A program made the position numbers and the translations under genes. Source: JBCDBD01 sp039184335 (GTDB lineage Bacteria > Bacteroidota > Bacteroidia > Flavobacteriales > Flavobacteriaceae). From it: DNA of 21,895 bases. The notes below the pieces were generated by a model. It worked only from the letters and a program-made list of their open reading frames with translations. It searched no databases and was not told where the DNA came from. The stretch spans positions 1 to 21,895 of the forward strand of contig JBCDBD010000044.1 of NCBI GenBank assembly GCA_039184335.1. The letters run 5' to 3'. Shown here one piece after another: positions 7,972-16,700 of the stretch (the first letter of the stretch is position 1; the number at the start of each line of letters is the position of its first letter).

Positions 7972-8414
7972 AGCCAAAGAAAAGAGCCCAAGAAAAGCCA
8001 TTGGAATTCTTTGGTCCAGACACTTCAAGCCCTACCTCCATTCCAATTTCAGGTAATGTTTCTGCGGGTTTTCCTTCTCCTGCAGAGGATTTTAAACAAA
8101 CCCGGATAAGCTTGGATAAAACATTGGTCAAAAATGAAGATGCTACCTTTTATGCCCGCGTCAGCGGCCAATCAATGATCAATGCAGGCCTGAATGACGG
8201 TGACCTTTTGATTATTGACAGGAGCCTTGAAGCTGAAAATGGAAAAATCGCGGTATGTTTTATTGGTGGGGAATTTACCGTAAAACGTCTTCTCATTGAA
8301 AAAGATGCCCTTTACCTCATGCCTGAAAACGAATCTTACCAACCGATAAAAGTTACTGGTGAAGACCACCTGCTGATTTGGGGAATCGTTACTTATGTCA
8401 TCAAAGCAGTATGA
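7968..8414 (+). CDS. umuD: UmuD, self-cleaving translesion-synthesis accessory protein (S24 peptidase)
   Basis: 148 residues, compared with 139 in E. coli. This is the LexA-like S24 Ser-Lys protease whose RecA-stimulated self-cleavage gives UmuD', the partner of UmuC. The predicted cleavage bond is Ala33-Gly34 (VSAGFPSPAEDF), where E. coli UmuD has Cys-Gly. The nucleophile is Ser69 in VSGQSMINAG, and the general base is Lys106 in GEFTVKRL. There is no N-terminal DNA-binding domain, so it is not LexA. It begins inside the umuC stop codon. The gene order umuC-umuD is the reverse of E. coli umuDC. Its 3' end faces the TolC-like gene with a 12-base gap. Confidence 0.93.
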   Translation: MKPKKRAQEKPLEFFGPDTSSPTSIPISGNVSAGFPSPAEDFKQTRISLDKTLVKNEDATFYARVSGQSMINAGLNDGDLLIIDRSLEAENGKIAVCFIGGEFTVKRLLIEKDALYLMPENESYQPIKVTGEDHLLIWGIVTYVIKAV

Positions 8415-8426
8415 TGCTGTGGTTGT

Positions 8427-9728
8427 TCAATTCAAAAGGGTGCCGCTCAACTGTAACAGGTCGATTTCAGCAATCTTCAGATCATATTTTGCACGTACAT
8501 AATTGTTGCGTGCATTGAACAAGTTGATCTGTGCCTCCCTAAAATCCAATGAGGTTACTTGCCCCAATGAATATTGTTTTTGCGTGCGCCCAAAGTTCAA
8601 CTCATTGGTCTTTACATTTTTGCCTTCAGACCTTAGTGTTTTTTGAGCAATGGTATAGGTTTCGTAAGCGTTCAAAACATTGGTCAGCAGTTGGTCTTTA
8701 ACCCTTGCAAGCTCAATCTCTCGATTTTGTTTGGTGATCTTGGCAGTCTTGACCCGTGTCGAATTTCCACCATCAAAAATATTCCATGTCAAGTTCAATC
8801 CAAGATTGACCCCATAAGATTCATTTTCTAAAGCAAAGGATGTTGGGGGATTTTGGTTCTCATTCCAATTGTACGAACCAGATCCACTGATTTTGGGCAA
8901 AAATTGGGCCCTATTGATCTTGATGTTCAATTCGCTCAACAAAATGTTTTGCTTCGACAAGACAATCTCAATATTGTTTTGCTGAGCCATCTCAACCATT
9001 GCCTGCTCTTTTAATGTTGCCGCAAAAGCAACAGTCGTGTCAATTTCAAATTCGGCAGTAATCATTCTTCCCAAGCTTAGATTGAGGGTACGCTTTAGGT
9101 TCTTAAGATCACGAAATGCCTCTATGTATGAAATACTGTCATTGTTGAGATCCACTTGTGCATTAAGCTCATCCAAGGTAGTGCCCTGACCATATTTCAG
9201 CTGTTTCTGGGCGCGCAATAACCGGTCTGTTGAATTTTCAATATTTAGCTTAAGGTTCTCGACCACTTGCTTTTGGTAGGCGACATTGAAGAAACTCGCA
9301 TAAATATCAATTACCGTATTCTCAATTTGCTGACGTTCTTGCAACTGTGCCAAATTCAAGTTTTCTTCATTGCTATCTTGGGTATACTTACGTACCAAAC
9401 CATCAAAAAGTAAATATTCAGCGGTTACCGAAGCATTGTACGATTCGGTCACCGCTCCGTCTATTGAGGTCAATGACCCATCAGAAAAGGTTACATTCTG
9501 CGTCTCATCTGAATAGCTTACCCCACCACTTGCGCTTACTGTTGGCAGGTAGTTATTGTTTGAAGCACTGGCCTCTACCCTGGCTATTTCTATATCGTTC
9601 TTGGCAATGCGGAGGTCATAATTGTTTTCAATGGCAATGGCAATGGCTTTGTCCATCGTCAATAATTCTTGTGCCACGACCGTGGACGCAAAAAATGAAA
9701 TGAAAAACAGCAAATTATATTTCAACAT
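8427..9728 (-). CDS. TolC-family outer-membrane efflux channel
   Basis: 433 residues, normal for the TolC/OEP family. The signal peptide covers residues 1-19 (cleavage after VVA, before Gln20). The mature start ELLTMDKAIAIAIENNYDLRIAKNDIEIA is the typical first OEP repeat. A second helical repeat starts near residue 240 and ends with the YVRAKYDLKIAEIDLLQLSG motif. It would form the trimeric tunnel across the outer membrane through which the RND pump discharges its substrate. It overlaps the upstream RND gene by 14 bases and is the last gene of the operon. Confidence 0.93.
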   Translation of the reverse strand: MLKYNLLFFISFFASTVVAQELLTMDKAIAIAIENNYDLRIAKNDIEIARVEASASNNNYLPTVSASGGVSYSDETQNVTFSDGSLTSIDGAVTESYNASVTAEYLLFDGLVRKYTQDSNEENLNLAQLQERQQIENTVIDIYASFFNVAYQKQVVENLKLNIENSTDRLLRAQKQLKYGQGTTLDELNAQVDLNNDSISYIEAFRDLKNLKRTLNLSLGRMITAEFEIDTTVAFAATLKEQAMVEMAQQNNIEIVLSKQNILLSELNIKINRAQFLPKISGSGSYNWNENQNPPTSFALENESYGVNLGLNLTWNIFDGGNSTRVKTAKITKQNREIELARVKDQLLTNVLNAYETYTIAQKTLRSEGKNVKTNELNFGRTQKQYSLGQVTSLDFREAQINLFNARNNYVRAKYDLKIAEIDLLQLSGTLLN

Positions 9729-12700
9729 GGTCTACTTTAAGTTCTTTGATTGCCCGTTCAACTTCTTCCCGTTCGGGTTTTTTACCGGTAACCAATTGTT
9801 TCGCAATAACTTTAACACTATTTGACATGGAAAGAAAAATAGGCAACAAGAAAAGAGTAAGAAAGGTCGCTATGGCAATGCCATAGGAAATAGATATTGC
9901 CATGGGCTTTAAAAATTGGGCTTGAAGACTCCGTTCGAGCATCAACGGAGCCAATCCGGCAATAGTTGTGATCGATGTCAAAAATATGGCCCTAAACCGT
10001 GCACGACCTGTTTCATACAATGCTTCATCAAACTTTAATCCTTCTTTGAGAAAGTTATTGAACTTGCCCGTAAACACAAGGCCATCATTGACCACAATGC
10101 CGATAAGTCCAATTATTCCCAAATATGATAATACGCTCATCGAAAAACCATGCAGCCAATGCCCCCAGGCAACCCCAATGAGGCAAAACGGAACAATGGC
10201 AAGCAAGATAAAAGGCTGGCTGTAAGAGCGAAAAGCAAAGACTATAGTGACATAAATCAAAAAAATAGCTGCCGGCAATACCGTTGATGCCGATGCTGAA
10301 ATTTTATTCACCTCACGGTTTTGTCCTTCTGCACTGATCACCACCCCAGGGTACCGCTCACCCACCATATCGGCCACTCGGGTCGTAAGGTCGTTCATGA
10401 CCGTAGTGGAACTTGCCTTGGGATTGGCCAAATCGGCCTCAACGGTAATCTCACGTATACCATCTAAGTGATTGATGGCCACCTCACCCCTTTCAATAGT
10501 ATAGGTAGCTATTTGTGATAGGGGAATTCTTCCTTCTTGCGTAGCAATCTGAATGGTGTTGATATTATCAATGCTTGAGCGATCGTGTTTATCATACCGC
10601 ACCCATATTTTAACCTCATCTTGCCCCCGTTGCACACGCTGCACCTCTTTACCAAAAAATGCATTTCTGACCTGAGCCATCACATCGTTCAAGGTGAGCC
10701 CCAAAAGGGTGGCATTTTCTTTGAGTTGCAACCGTATTTCCTTGATTCCTTCAGGACTGGAGTCGGTAATATCTTTCACATCAGGGTTTTTTCCCAATTC
10801 ATCATATACCAACTCTTTTGCCTTGTTGATATAATCAAAGTCCTTTCCCTGTAATGATACCGATATGGGCATTCCACCTACATTGACCCCAGCATTATAG
10901 CTCAACTTTTCAACACCACTAAGCTCTCCCGCAGCTTCTCGAATTCGGTTGGCAATTTCTGGAGATCCCATGGCCCTCGTTTCACTAGGGGATAGGTTAA
11001 CTACGATATTTGAAGCTGAGCTACCAGGACCTATCTGCTTTACCGTGGTGAGAATATGATCTTCGCCCAATTCATTTTTTCCCAAATCTTCATTCACTTC
11101 CCAAATCTTGTGCTCTACATAGGTCGCTAGGGAATCGGTCACATTTTCATTTGTACCTTCAGGGGTATTCAGCGTGATGGTAATCTGGTCACTGGCATTG
11201 CTGGGGAAAAAGGAGAGCTTGATGATACCGCCTGCAAAAGCCCCTAAAGTCAAGATGAAGAGAAACAGAATGACACAAAATGATACAAACTTATTTTTCA
11301 AGGTGAAACGAAAGGCAGGGGAATATATCTTATTCTTAAGATAGTTCATAAACTGGTCTCCCCATTCGTTGAACTTGTATGTTTTGCCCTTACCCCCCAA
11401 ATCTTTGGAGTGCGCCAAGTGAGCTGGCAAAATGAGCAGTGCCTCAATCAGTGATACGGCCAATGTCAAGGTAACCACAACTGCAATATCACTAAAGAAT
11501 TCACCAATCTGGCCATCTAAAAAGAAGAATACCGAAAACGCCAGAATGGTAGTAGCTATGGCAGATAGTATGGGTATCAAAACATCTAAAGTGCCATTAG
11601 CAGCGGCTTTGATCGCAGACTCACCTTTTTCATGACGTGCGTAGATGTTTTCAGCGATTACGATGCCATCATCGACCAAAATGCCAATGACCAAAATCAT
11701 CCCAAAAAGGGAGAGCATGTTTAGGGTCACACCAAATTCTGGCAAGAGAATGAACATTCCGAAAAAGGAAATTGGAAGTCCGAAGGCGACCCAAAAGGCA
11801 ACTCCAGGCCTTAAAAAGAAAGAGAGCAGCAAAAGCACGAGCAACATTCCGACAAGGGCATTTTCAAGTAGTAAAGCAATACGATCTTTAACAATTTCTG
11901 AAGTATCAATCGTTATCTCCAATTGCAGGTTATCATGGCTAGCATTGAAATCTTCGATATAGTCCCGTATTTTTTCTACACTACCGATTAAATCTTCTGA
12001 GTTTGTATTTGTTACACCAATATTTACGGCTTGCTGGCCATTTAGGGTAATTCTATCGGTTGTTTCACTGAAGGTATTTCGTATGGTGGCAATATCACGT
12101 AAATGGACCTTACCGCCTTCAATACTGGACTTTACTACCACATCTCCTAAATTTTCGGCATAGTAGGCCTTGTTACTGGCCCTTATCAAAAATTCTTCGT
12201 TAGTGGTCTTTATCGATCCCCCGGTAATCAAGATGTTGGCACTGGCCACGGCTTGGGAAACTTCATCGAAGGTAAGCGCGTAACTTCGCAGGGTTTCTTC
12301 ACTTACCGCTATTTCAATCTCTTCGTCAGGAAATCCAGAAAGTTCGATTTGCGAAATTCCATCAATACGCAATAGATCGTCCTCCACATCCTGTGCGGTT
12401 TTCTTCAACATGCCCAAAGGCACATCTTCACCGGTCACTACAAAGGTAATTGCCTCTCGTGTAGGCTTAACGGTTTCGATAACCGCAGGCTCTGCACTAT
12501 CAGGAAATGATGAAATCTTATCGACTGCATTCTTTATCTCATCCAGAACCAAATTGATATCGAAGTCACTTAAAACCTCAACGGTCACGGCACCCAAATT
12601 CTCTTCTGAGGTTGAGGTTATACGATCTACCCCTTCGACACCTTTTAGATTGCGTTCGATTTTTTCGACCACCCCCTCTTCAACTTCTTGGGGAGAAGCA

Positions 12701-12861
12701 CCTGGGTAAGAAACAGATATTGTGATTCTACTTGGGTCAGATAATGGAAAAAAGGAAGAATTGAGCTTCTTATACCCTAAGTATCCAAAGATGAGAAAAC
12801 CAATGATAAAAATATTGACCGCAACGGGATATTTAATAAAGTAACCTATAAACTTTCTCAT
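9715..12861 (-). CDS. RND-family efflux transporter, inner-membrane pump (AcrB/MMPL-type permease)
   Basis: 1048 residues, normal for AcrB-type pumps. TM1 is at residues 12-30, followed by the porter motif SVSYPGASPQEVEEGVVEKIE. TM4 carries the proton-relay pair Asp397-Asp398 in GILVDDGIVIAENI. The second half repeats the plan, with TM10 carrying GIVVNDGLVF (Asn near 925). AcrB has Lys940 in this helix, so the pump belongs to the RND subgroup with an Asn-Asp TM10 motif rather than the drug-pump group with Lys. It starts 9 bases after the adaptor gene and overlaps the TolC-like gene. Substrate is unknown: the usual candidates are drugs, dyes, detergents or lipids. No CzcA-type metal-pump signature was recognised. 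Confidence 0.94.
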   Translation of the reverse strand: MRKFIGYFIKYPVAVNIFIIGFLIFGYLGYKKLNSSFFPLSDPSRITISVSYPGASPQEVEEGVVEKIERNLKGVEGVDRITSTSEENLGAVTVEVLSDFDINLVLDEIKNAVDKISSFPDSAEPAVIETVKPTREAITFVVTGEDVPLGMLKKTAQDVEDDLLRIDGISQIELSGFPDEEIEIAVSEETLRSYALTFDEVSQAVASANILITGGSIKTTNEEFLIRASNKAYYAENLGDVVVKSSIEGGKVHLRDIATIRNTFSETTDRITLNGQQAVNIGVTNTNSEDLIGSVEKIRDYIEDFNASHDNLQLEITIDTSEIVKDRIALLLENALVGMLLVLLLLSFFLRPGVAFWVAFGLPISFFGMFILLPEFGVTLNMLSLFGMILVIGILVDDGIVIAENIYARHEKGESAIKAAANGTLDVLIPILSAIATTILAFSVFFFLDGQIGEFFSDIAVVVTLTLAVSLIEALLILPAHLAHSKDLGGKGKTYKFNEWGDQFMNYLKNKIYSPAFRFTLKNKFVSFCVILFLFILTLGAFAGGIIKLSFFPSNASDQITITLNTPEGTNENVTDSLATYVEHKIWEVNEDLGKNELGEDHILTTVKQIGPGSSASNIVVNLSPSETRAMGSPEIANRIREAAGELSGVEKLSYNAGVNVGGMPISVSLQGKDFDYINKAKELVYDELGKNPDVKDITDSSPEGIKEIRLQLKENATLLGLTLNDVMAQVRNAFFGKEVQRVQRGQDEVKIWVRYDKHDRSSIDNINTIQIATQEGRIPLSQIATYTIERGEVAINHLDGIREITVEADLANPKASSTTVMNDLTTRVADMVGERYPGVVISAEGQNREVNKISASASTVLPAAIFLIYVTIVFAFRSYSQPFILLAIVPFCLIGVAWGHWLHGFSMSVLSYLGIIGLIGIVVNDGLVFTGKFNNFLKEGLKFDEALYETGRARFRAIFLTSITTIAGLAPLMLERSLQAQFLKPMAISISYGIAIATFLTLFLLPIFLSMSNSVKVIAKQLVTGKKPEREEVERAIKELKVDHVEI

Positions 12862-12870
12862 ATGCTTATC

Positions 12871-13977
12871 TCAATAGGTTACTTTCAGCCCTGGATAGGC
12901 ATTCGCAATAATTTCATCTACGATAAGCATGCCGTCTTTCAGCCCTTTTACGACAACACTGTCGCCCACGTAGTTAAAGGGCACCACTTTTTGCAATTGT
13001 AACGTACTGTCTTTGATGATGTAAACATGATCATTTTCCAATATTAGGCTATTTGCAATCTTAAGTACATCAGGCACGTCTTCGCCAAATACCTGAGCAG
13101 TTAAATATTGTCCGTCTTTGAGCCGTGCATCACTGACCTCTACAAACACTTCTATTGTTTGTGTCTGTTGATTGATTTTAGGGTTGATACGGCTGATCTC
13201 GCCTTGAAATGTTACGGTACTTTCCAACGGTCTTAGGCTGACTTGCTTTCCCAAATCAAGATATTGGTTTTCAGTGGCTGGAATTGATAAGCGCAGTTCA
13301 TACACAGAAGTATCAATAAATTCCCCTAGTTTCTGACCACTGCGCACCAACGTTCCCGGATTGACATTGGCTTCAGTGACCGTTCCACTAAAAGGGGCAT
13401 TGATATTGTATTTGGCAAGCCGTTCTTGTTGGTTCTTGGTATCAAAATAGGTTTTGGTGATATTTCTACCGGTCACAAAAAATTTTTCAGCATCAGATGA
13501 AAATCCAGGTAGTGGCTGTAAGCGCTCGTTGACATCAAAATCCCTGAGGTATTGCTCCCACTTTTTCGCCGCTTCTGGAAATTCAATTTCCATATCGGCC
13601 AACATTGCGGCAATCTCACTTACCAAATTACTCTTGCTTGATTGCAATTGGGCCAAGTATTCACTATTGTCAACACGAAGTATGGTTTGGCCTTTGGCGA
13701 ATCGATTCCCTTCTTTGAAGGGGGTGCCAGTCAGCAACAGCACCCCTTGTACTTCACTATACAGTTCTATCTTTTCTTTCGCAGCCAAAGTACCTGTTGC
13801 GGTCACTACATAAGACCGGGACTGTAGATTGACATGGGCAACCGAAATATGGGGTCTCTTACGATTTTCCATAGTTGTTTTTTCACTTGCGTCTTCTTTG
13901 TTGCCCAATAAAAAAAATAAAAATAGCCCCATCACGAGAATACCAATACCTAGAGCAATACTGTAGATTCGCTTCAT
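12871..13977 (-). CDS. RND efflux periplasmic adaptor (membrane fusion protein)
   Basis: 368 residues. One N-terminal membrane anchor (residues 5-25) with no lipobox. The two lipoyl half-motifs flank a short hairpin: ATGTLAAKEKIELYSEVQG (60-78) and NINAPFSGTVTEANVNPGTL (191-210). The hairpin (about 105-188) contains a Pro- and Phe-rich segment (LQPLPGFSSDAEKFF) instead of a long uninterrupted coiled coil. A beta-barrel (SLRPLESTVTFQGEISRINP) and a membrane-proximal domain follow. It joins the pump to the TolC-like channel in the periplasm. It lies 2 bases after the small secreted-protein gene and 9 bases before the pump gene. Confidence 0.92.
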   Translation of the reverse strand: MKRIYSIALGIGILVMGLFLFFLLGNKEDASEKTTMENRKRPHISVAHVNLQSRSYVVTATGTLAAKEKIELYSEVQGVLLLTGTPFKEGNRFAKGQTILRVDNSEYLAQLQSSKSNLVSEIAAMLADMEIEFPEAAKKWEQYLRDFDVNERLQPLPGFSSDAEKFFVTGRNITKTYFDTKNQQERLAKYNINAPFSGTVTEANVNPGTLVRSGQKLGEFIDTSVYELRLSIPATENQYLDLGKQVSLRPLESTVTFQGEISRINPKINQQTQTIEVFVEVSDARLKDGQYLTAQVFGEDVPDVLKIANSLILENDHVYIIKDSTLQLQKVVPFNYVGDSVVVKGLKDGMLIVDEIIANAYPGLKVTY

Positions 13978-13979
13978 AG

Positions 13980-14351
13980 TTATGTTTTCATTCGTTTTCG
14001 CATCTCTTTTCGAATCATCGGTTCAACATCATCAACATAGTGTTCCATCTGTTCTTTGGTCAATATCTCTTCAAGTGCTGCGTTTTTCTCTTTGCCAATT
14101 TTTTTCATATCACCAATTTTGCTGAACATCGAACCTTCGCTAGCCATTAACTCAGCTTGTTTTTCTGAATAGTGCAAGTTCAACGGTGCAACCTGCCCTT
14201 GTTGCGCCTCACTCAAGCCCAATTGTTCGGTCATGGTCTTGGTCTGATAAGCTGCCATTTCTTGCACATTCATTTGTTGTGCTGTCACTGACTGTAGTGT
14301 TGACATCATCACTACCATTGCTATAAATGTATAAATGCTCTTTGTTTTCAT
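13980..14351 (-). CDS. Small secreted CpxP/Spy-like helical protein
   Basis: 123 residues. The signal peptide is at 1-24 (cleavage after VTA, before Gln25-Gln26). The mature ~99 residues are highly charged and predicted all-helical, with LGLSEAQQGQVAPLN and ILTKEQMEHYVDDV. Two copies of a Leu-[Ser/Thr]-x-x-Gln pattern resemble the LTxxQ repeats of the CpxP/Spy periplasmic chaperones, and the C-terminus is very basic (RKEMRKRMKT). The family assignment is by pattern only. Its place between a DUF6268 barrel and the RND adaptor suggests a periplasmic accessory or stress sensor for the pump, which is inference. Confidence 0.75.
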   Translation of the reverse strand: MKTKSIYTFIAMVVMMSTLQSVTAQQMNVQEMAAYQTKTMTEQLGLSEAQQGQVAPLNLHYSEKQAELMASEGSMFSKIGDMKKIGKEKNAALEEILTKEQMEHYVDDVEPMIRKEMRKRMKT

Positions 14352-14375
14352 AACTGATTCGAATAATTGATATTT

Positions 14376-15278
14376 TTATGGTGTCCTTCGATTTAAAACC
14401 AGTTGCAAGCCTACCCTAAAATAAGCACCACTCCCTGGGTCTAAATCATAAATTTCTTCATTATCATCATCAAGCACCTTTAGTGTGGTGATAGCCATGA
14501 GGCCTGTTTTTGCAGTCAATGCCAAATTTTTAGTGAACTTCAACCGATACGACAGTTCTGCATTCAAGCCATTATATTGTAGTTTGGTATTGGTAAGCAA
14601 CCTATTGCCATCTACCGCAACTTCATTGGAGTTATTGGCAAAAAGTCCTTCGGGTCTCAAAGATGTAGACAATTGGTGCTTTTCATTAATGGTATAATTG
14701 ACTCCAGTTGTCGGCAGGCCTAAAGAATAGCTCCAATGGGCATTGAGTTTTTGTTGAAACGATATTGCAGGTAAAATTGTTGGCTCTCCTAACTGCGCAC
14801 CATACAATATACCCAGCATCAATGTGGAATTTCGTTCAAAATTCCCCCACCTTTTGGTGACAGCACCCAAGGTGTTGAACACAAAATCTTCAGAAGAGAC
14901 CCCATCTCCTAGATTTGACATCAGCGAAGTACCGGCAGAAACCAATAGCCCCCATGAATTTTTCAAGGGCCTGATCAAAGAAACATTGGCACGAACCACA
15001 TGTATATTCTCATAAGTGCCCAAATCAATAACATTGGTGGTTTCATCAAAAACAAAATCATAATATTGATACCCGAGTCCAACACCTACAATATTTTTAC
15101 CTGCGGGTATGACCGTGTTCAAGTTGATGCGATAATTGCTGATCTCTGTACCATCTAAGTCGGGCATGTATCCATATTCTATTGCAATTGGTTGTGTTTC
15201 TCCAGGATTACCTCCCAGGATTTGGGCATACATTTTAAAGGAAAAGCATATGGCAATTAAAAGTATGGCTTTTTTCAT
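14376..15278 (-). CDS. DUF6268-type outer-membrane beta-barrel protein (paralogue of the gene at 18211)
   Basis: 300 residues with a signal peptide (1-18, cleavage after MYA, before Gln). The rest is a run of alternating polar/aromatic strands (NIVGVGLGYQYYDFVF, AYFRVGLQLVLNRR at the C-terminus) typical of an outer-membrane barrel. It aligns by eye over its whole length with the product of 18211-19122. Shared landmarks in the same order are the Glu-Tyr start (AIEYGYMPDLD versus MFEYRIIPDIN), the segment from SW through EDFVFNTLG / EDLILNASL, the KRWG / KKWG site, GAQLGEPTILP / GTAFGEPLFFP, TKLQYNGL / SKLQYNGL and IYDLDPGSGAYF / LYDFEPESSIYF. It is the first gene of the efflux operon. Function unknown. 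Confidence 0.85.
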   Translation of the reverse strand: MKKAILLIAICFSFKMYAQILGGNPGETQPIAIEYGYMPDLDGTEISNYRINLNTVIPAGKNIVGVGLGYQYYDFVFDETTNVIDLGTYENIHVVRANVSLIRPLKNSWGLLVSAGTSLMSNLGDGVSSEDFVFNTLGAVTKRWGNFERNSTLMLGILYGAQLGEPTILPAISFQQKLNAHWSYSLGLPTTGVNYTINEKHQLSTSLRPEGLFANNSNEVAVDGNRLLTNTKLQYNGLNAELSYRLKFTKNLALTAKTGLMAITTLKVLDDDNEEIYDLDPGSGAYFRVGLQLVLNRRTP

Positions 15279-15292
15279 ATGTTTGTTTTTAG

Positions 15293-15300
15293 CAAAAGTA
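15293..15300 (-). promoter_or_regulatory. -7 box of the DUF6268/efflux operon
   Basis: On the minus strand this reads TACTTTTG, a full match to TAnnTTTG, 14 bases before the ATG at 15278. No TTG -33 element is found at the expected distance. Instead the dyad GGGG-TT-CCCC lies in the spacer, which suggests an activator-dependent or repressor-controlled promoter. Confidence 0.55.
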
Positions 15301-15311
15301 TTTATGGCTTT

Positions 15312-15321
15312 GGGGTTCCCC
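15312..15321. promoter_or_regulatory. Candidate operator dyad in the efflux-operon promoter
   Basis: GGGG-TT-CCCC (arms of 4 bases, centre of 2) sits 11 bases upstream of the efflux -7 box, inside the -7/-33 spacer. Regulators of the MerR type bind at such a position. No regulator gene is adjacent. Confidence 0.3.
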
Positions 15322-15328
15322 TAAAAAA

Positions 15329-15357
15329 ATAGACCGCCATGACAATAATATAGACCG
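15329..15357. repeat. Direct repeat ATAGACCG with a 21-bp period upstream of the efflux promoter
   Basis: ATAGACCG occurs at 15329-15336 and again at 15350-15357, exactly 21 bases apart, so both copies face the same side of the helix. This is the layout of tandem response-regulator sites, but the sequence itself is not one I can assign. Confidence 0.35.
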
Positions 15358-15396
15358 ATATGCCTATTTTCACGATAAAGGCCCATCTCTTAAAAT

Positions 15397-15413
15397 AGCT
15401 ATAAAATTTAGCT
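15397..15413 (-). terminator. Possible weak terminator after the outer-membrane barrel gene
   Basis: On the minus strand AGCTA-N7-TAGCT is followed by ATTTT, 18 bases after the barrel gene's stop codon. The stem is short and AT-rich, so termination strength is doubtful. Confidence 0.25.
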
Positions 15414-15431
15414 GTTTATACCCATAATTGT

Positions 15432-16700
15432 CTAATTGATCTTTCTTTTGATAAACCAGAAATCCTTTAAAGTAAGGTTGACATTTATCGAATTTATATT
15501 TTCCTCGACCAAAACCCCTTGGGTTGCTCCTCGGGTCGTATTGGCAAAAGAAATGTTCAACATTGACTTTGAACGCAATCCCAATGGAATTCCCAACCCC
15601 GCTGTAATACCATAACTGTTTATTCTTTCATCATTCACCTTCAAGTAGCCCGTATCGTAGTACAGTCCGGCCCTAAACTGAATCTGTTCCCAATACTTGA
15701 ATCCATTCTTGTTGACGTAATACTCACCTCCTAAAGAAAATACATTTTGATCCACAAAATCCCCCACATTGTCACTTTGGCCAGTTTGTTGCCATAGCCT
15801 AACACTATGGTCTATATTGATCCATAGATTGTTCCAAGGCCTTAGCACCAATCCTGAATTTAGTTCTAACGGCAATTCAAAATCATCTAACCTGATGTCG
15901 CTCTCACTTTCAACTTCAGAAGGGATAAAATCAAGTGTTCGTTCCACAACCCTATCTCTTCTACCAGATAGCGATGTAGGTAAATTGGTGCTTACACCCA
16001 ATTGAAGTATCTCTTTATAGTCGTATTGAAATCCTACCCCAAATCTCAATCCACGATATCGATTTGATTCTTCTATGGTCAGAGAACTGAGTCCGGCAGC
16101 AACTTGCTCTGTTTCATCTATGGTACCGAACAGATAAGAAATATTGCCCCCGAGCCGAAAGTTCTTAGCGATTGTTCTTCCATAGCTCAACCGTAAGTCA
16201 TTCAGGGCCCCAGAACCAAATATGTTGCTGGTGAACTCTTCGAATGAGCCCTCGATATTACTCTGGATCCCAATAAGGGAATATCCCACATCGGTAAAGG
16301 GGGTCACCGATAACCCGAATGAAGATTTGTTGTCAATATTTGAGGCTATGGCCAAACTTGAAAAATTACCTGCTACCCGATTCTCATCAGAATCGGTACT
16401 GTTTACACCACTCACCTCAGCCAAAAAGCCAAAATCAAAGATAAAACTGTTCCGTTCTTCGGTTCCATAGGAAGCGGGATTAAGGTTATTGATAAAATCA
16501 TCGTCATTGAATGCATAGCCACCCCGTCCTAAAGCACTGTTCTTACCAATGCTTGAATTCGTATTGACCCCTAACCCAAAAAGAGAATAGGGAGAGCCCG
16601 TCAAGTTGTTGCTCGTTTGCGCAAAGCTCGACATAAAGGCAAGGAACAGTATGAAAAAACAGCCCTTTTCTTTAATCATCATCTTCATCATAAATCGCAT
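15432..16700 (-). CDS. Outer-membrane beta-barrel protein with SPYSLFGLG start (FadL/PorV-like, unassigned)
   Basis: 422 residues from the first ATG at 16700. Met at residues 4, 5, 7 and 8 are alternative starts, and the signal peptide (CFFILFLAFMSSFAQ, cleavage before Gln28) is intact from any of them. The mature N-terminus reads GSPYSLFGLGVNTNSSIG...ALGRGGYAF...NNLNPASYG. This is the conserved opening of a Bacteroidota family of outer-membrane barrels usually left as hypothetical. Many amphipathic strands follow (FRLGGNISYLFG, GLRFGVGFQYDY) with a C-terminal strand NINSINVNLTLKDFWFIKRK. It overlaps the DUF4270 lipoprotein gene by 29 bases, so the pair is co-transcribed. Transport of a hydrophobic compound is possible but not shown. 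Confidence 0.8.
   Translation of the reverse strand: MRFMMKMMIKEKGCFFILFLAFMSSFAQTSNNLTGSPYSLFGLGVNTNSSIGKNSALGRGGYAFNDDDFINNLNPASYGTEERNSFIFDFGFLAEVSGVNSTDSDENRVAGNFSSLAIASNIDNKSSFGLSVTPFTDVGYSLIGIQSNIEGSFEEFTSNIFGSGALNDLRLSYGRTIAKNFRLGGNISYLFGTIDETEQVAAGLSSLTIEESNRYRGLRFGVGFQYDYKEILQLGVSTNLPTSLSGRRDRVVERTLDFIPSEVESESDIRLDDFELPLELNSGLVLRPWNNLWINIDHSVRLWQQTGQSDNVGDFVDQNVFSLGGEYYVNKNGFKYWEQIQFRAGLYYDTGYLKVNDERINSYGITAGLGIPLGLRSKSMLNISFANTTRGATQGVLVEENINSINVNLTLKDFWFIKRKIN

Noticed and set aside
7968..8414. A LexA repressor
   Set aside because: There is an S24 peptidase domain but no N-terminal winged-helix domain, and the gene is coupled to umuC, so it is UmuD.
9622..9825. Plus-strand frame across the TolC/RND overlap
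   Set aside because: It has no start context and no recognisable protein; the minus-strand genes are certain.
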